Shown here: positions 13,157-13,379 of the stretch, piece after piece
Numbering within the stretch: the stretch's first letter is position 1
Layout: the number at the start of each line of letters is the position of its first letter
Assembly (NCBI GenBank): GCA_016302985.1
Contig: JAEDMN010000074.1
Span: 1 to 13,379 of the forward strand
Origin: Kiritimatiellia bacterium
GTDB lineage: Bacteria; Verrucomicrobiota; Kiritimatiellia; RFP12; UBA1067
Reading direction: 5' to 3'
Length of the DNA stretch: 13,379 nt
Notes under the pieces: model-generated
Database searches by the model: none
Seen by the model: the letters and a program-made list of their open reading frames with translations, nothing else
Told to the model about the DNA's origin: nothing
Program-made: the position numbers and the translations under genes

Positions 13157-13379
13157 ATGAAGAAGATTCTGCTCACCGGCGCCGTCGCGCTCTGCGCGTC
13201 CGCCCTGTTTGCCGAGAAGGTCGCCATCAAGTTCGAACTGCCGGCCCCTCACTCGAGCGGCACGCCGAAGGAGATCAAGAGCGACAACCTCGAGAAGGAT
13301 CCGGGCCCGGGCAAGCTGCGCGCCCCGATCATGGTCGAGCCCGAGTTCGCCAAGAAGCTCACGACGGAGGACACGAAGG
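13157..13379 (+). CDS. Secreted protein, N-terminal fragment cut by window end
   Basis: Open from ATG 13157 to the end of the window (74 complete codons), with no stop. GAGGAAG lies about six bases before the ATG. The signal peptide MKKILLTGAVALCASALFA is followed by EKVAIKFELPAPHSSGTPKEI and then a Lys/Glu/Pro-rich, GKLRAPIMVEPEF segment. The opening (IKFELPxPxxxGTP, then a short linker and a proline-rich RxPxMV step) resembles secreted discoidin/F5-F8-type-domain proteins common in Planctomycetes and Lentisphaerae, whose sugar-binding domain would lie beyond the window. This is recalled similarity only and cannot be verified from the fragment. It has its own promoter and starts a new transcription unit. 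Confidence 0.8.
   Translation, partial: MKKILLTGAVALCASALFAEKVAIKFELPAPHSSGTPKEIKSDNLEKDPGPGKLRAPIMVEPEFAKKLTTEDTK

Noticed and set aside
12919..13230. 103-codon minus-strand frame in the last gap
   Set aside because: Runs antisense over the promoter and signal peptide of the last gene, with no recognisable motif.

Overview
The window looks like a piece of a high-GC, heterotrophic member of the PVC group, most likely a gut-type Kiritimatiellae or Lentisphaerae (Victivallales-like) bacterium. This is inferred from gene content: stacked large secreted proteins (beta-helix, FG-GAP/propeller, jelly-roll plus barrel), a GxDLY/SGNH hydrolase, and a scrap of a DUF4886-like gene. No rRNA or marker gene is present to confirm it. 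All real genes lie on the + strand. No tRNA, CRISPR array, transposase or phage gene was seen.

Layout: (1) 2-607, an exported flavodoxin-like protein followed by a strong hairpin. (2) 760-1902, a secreted GxDLY + SGNH hydrolase. (3) 2021-3652, an alanine/glycine:cation (AGCS) symporter with an unusual N-terminal extension. (4) 3655-3729, a remnant of another secreted-protein gene, probably DUF4886-like. (5) 3781-6336, an 851-residue secreted multidomain protein with jelly-roll domains flanking a probable barrel, interrupted by a 62-nt near-perfect palindrome. (6) 6362-9154, a secreted propeller plus nine calcium-loop FG-GAP/VCBS repeats. (7) 9220-11862, a secreted right-handed parallel beta-helix enzyme candidate. 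(8) 11951-12871, a compact three-gene cassette DUF3791 - DUF3990 - small protein, with overlapping genes and lower GC, probably an ADP-ribosyltransferase-type toxin-antitoxin-like module. (9) 12872-13156, an intergenic stretch with hairpins and a promoter. (10) 13157-end, the start of another secreted protein.

Six of the gaps carry the same kind of promoter: an extended -10 of the form TGN-TAGAAT (or a close variant). Three also have a recognisable -35 at exactly 17 bp. Most genes are therefore probably separate transcription units under the housekeeping sigma factor; only 3781/6362 and the three-gene cassette look operonic. At two genes (3781 and 9220) the -10 lies so close to the ATG that the mRNA should be leaderless or nearly so.

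Functionally, the secreted proteins (esterase-like SGNH, beta-helix, barrel/jelly-roll, propeller) would act together on extracellular or periplasmic glycans, with the symporter importing small amino acids. The substrate cannot be read from the sequence. The most system-like element is the DUF3791/DUF3990 cassette with its own repeat-rich promoter.
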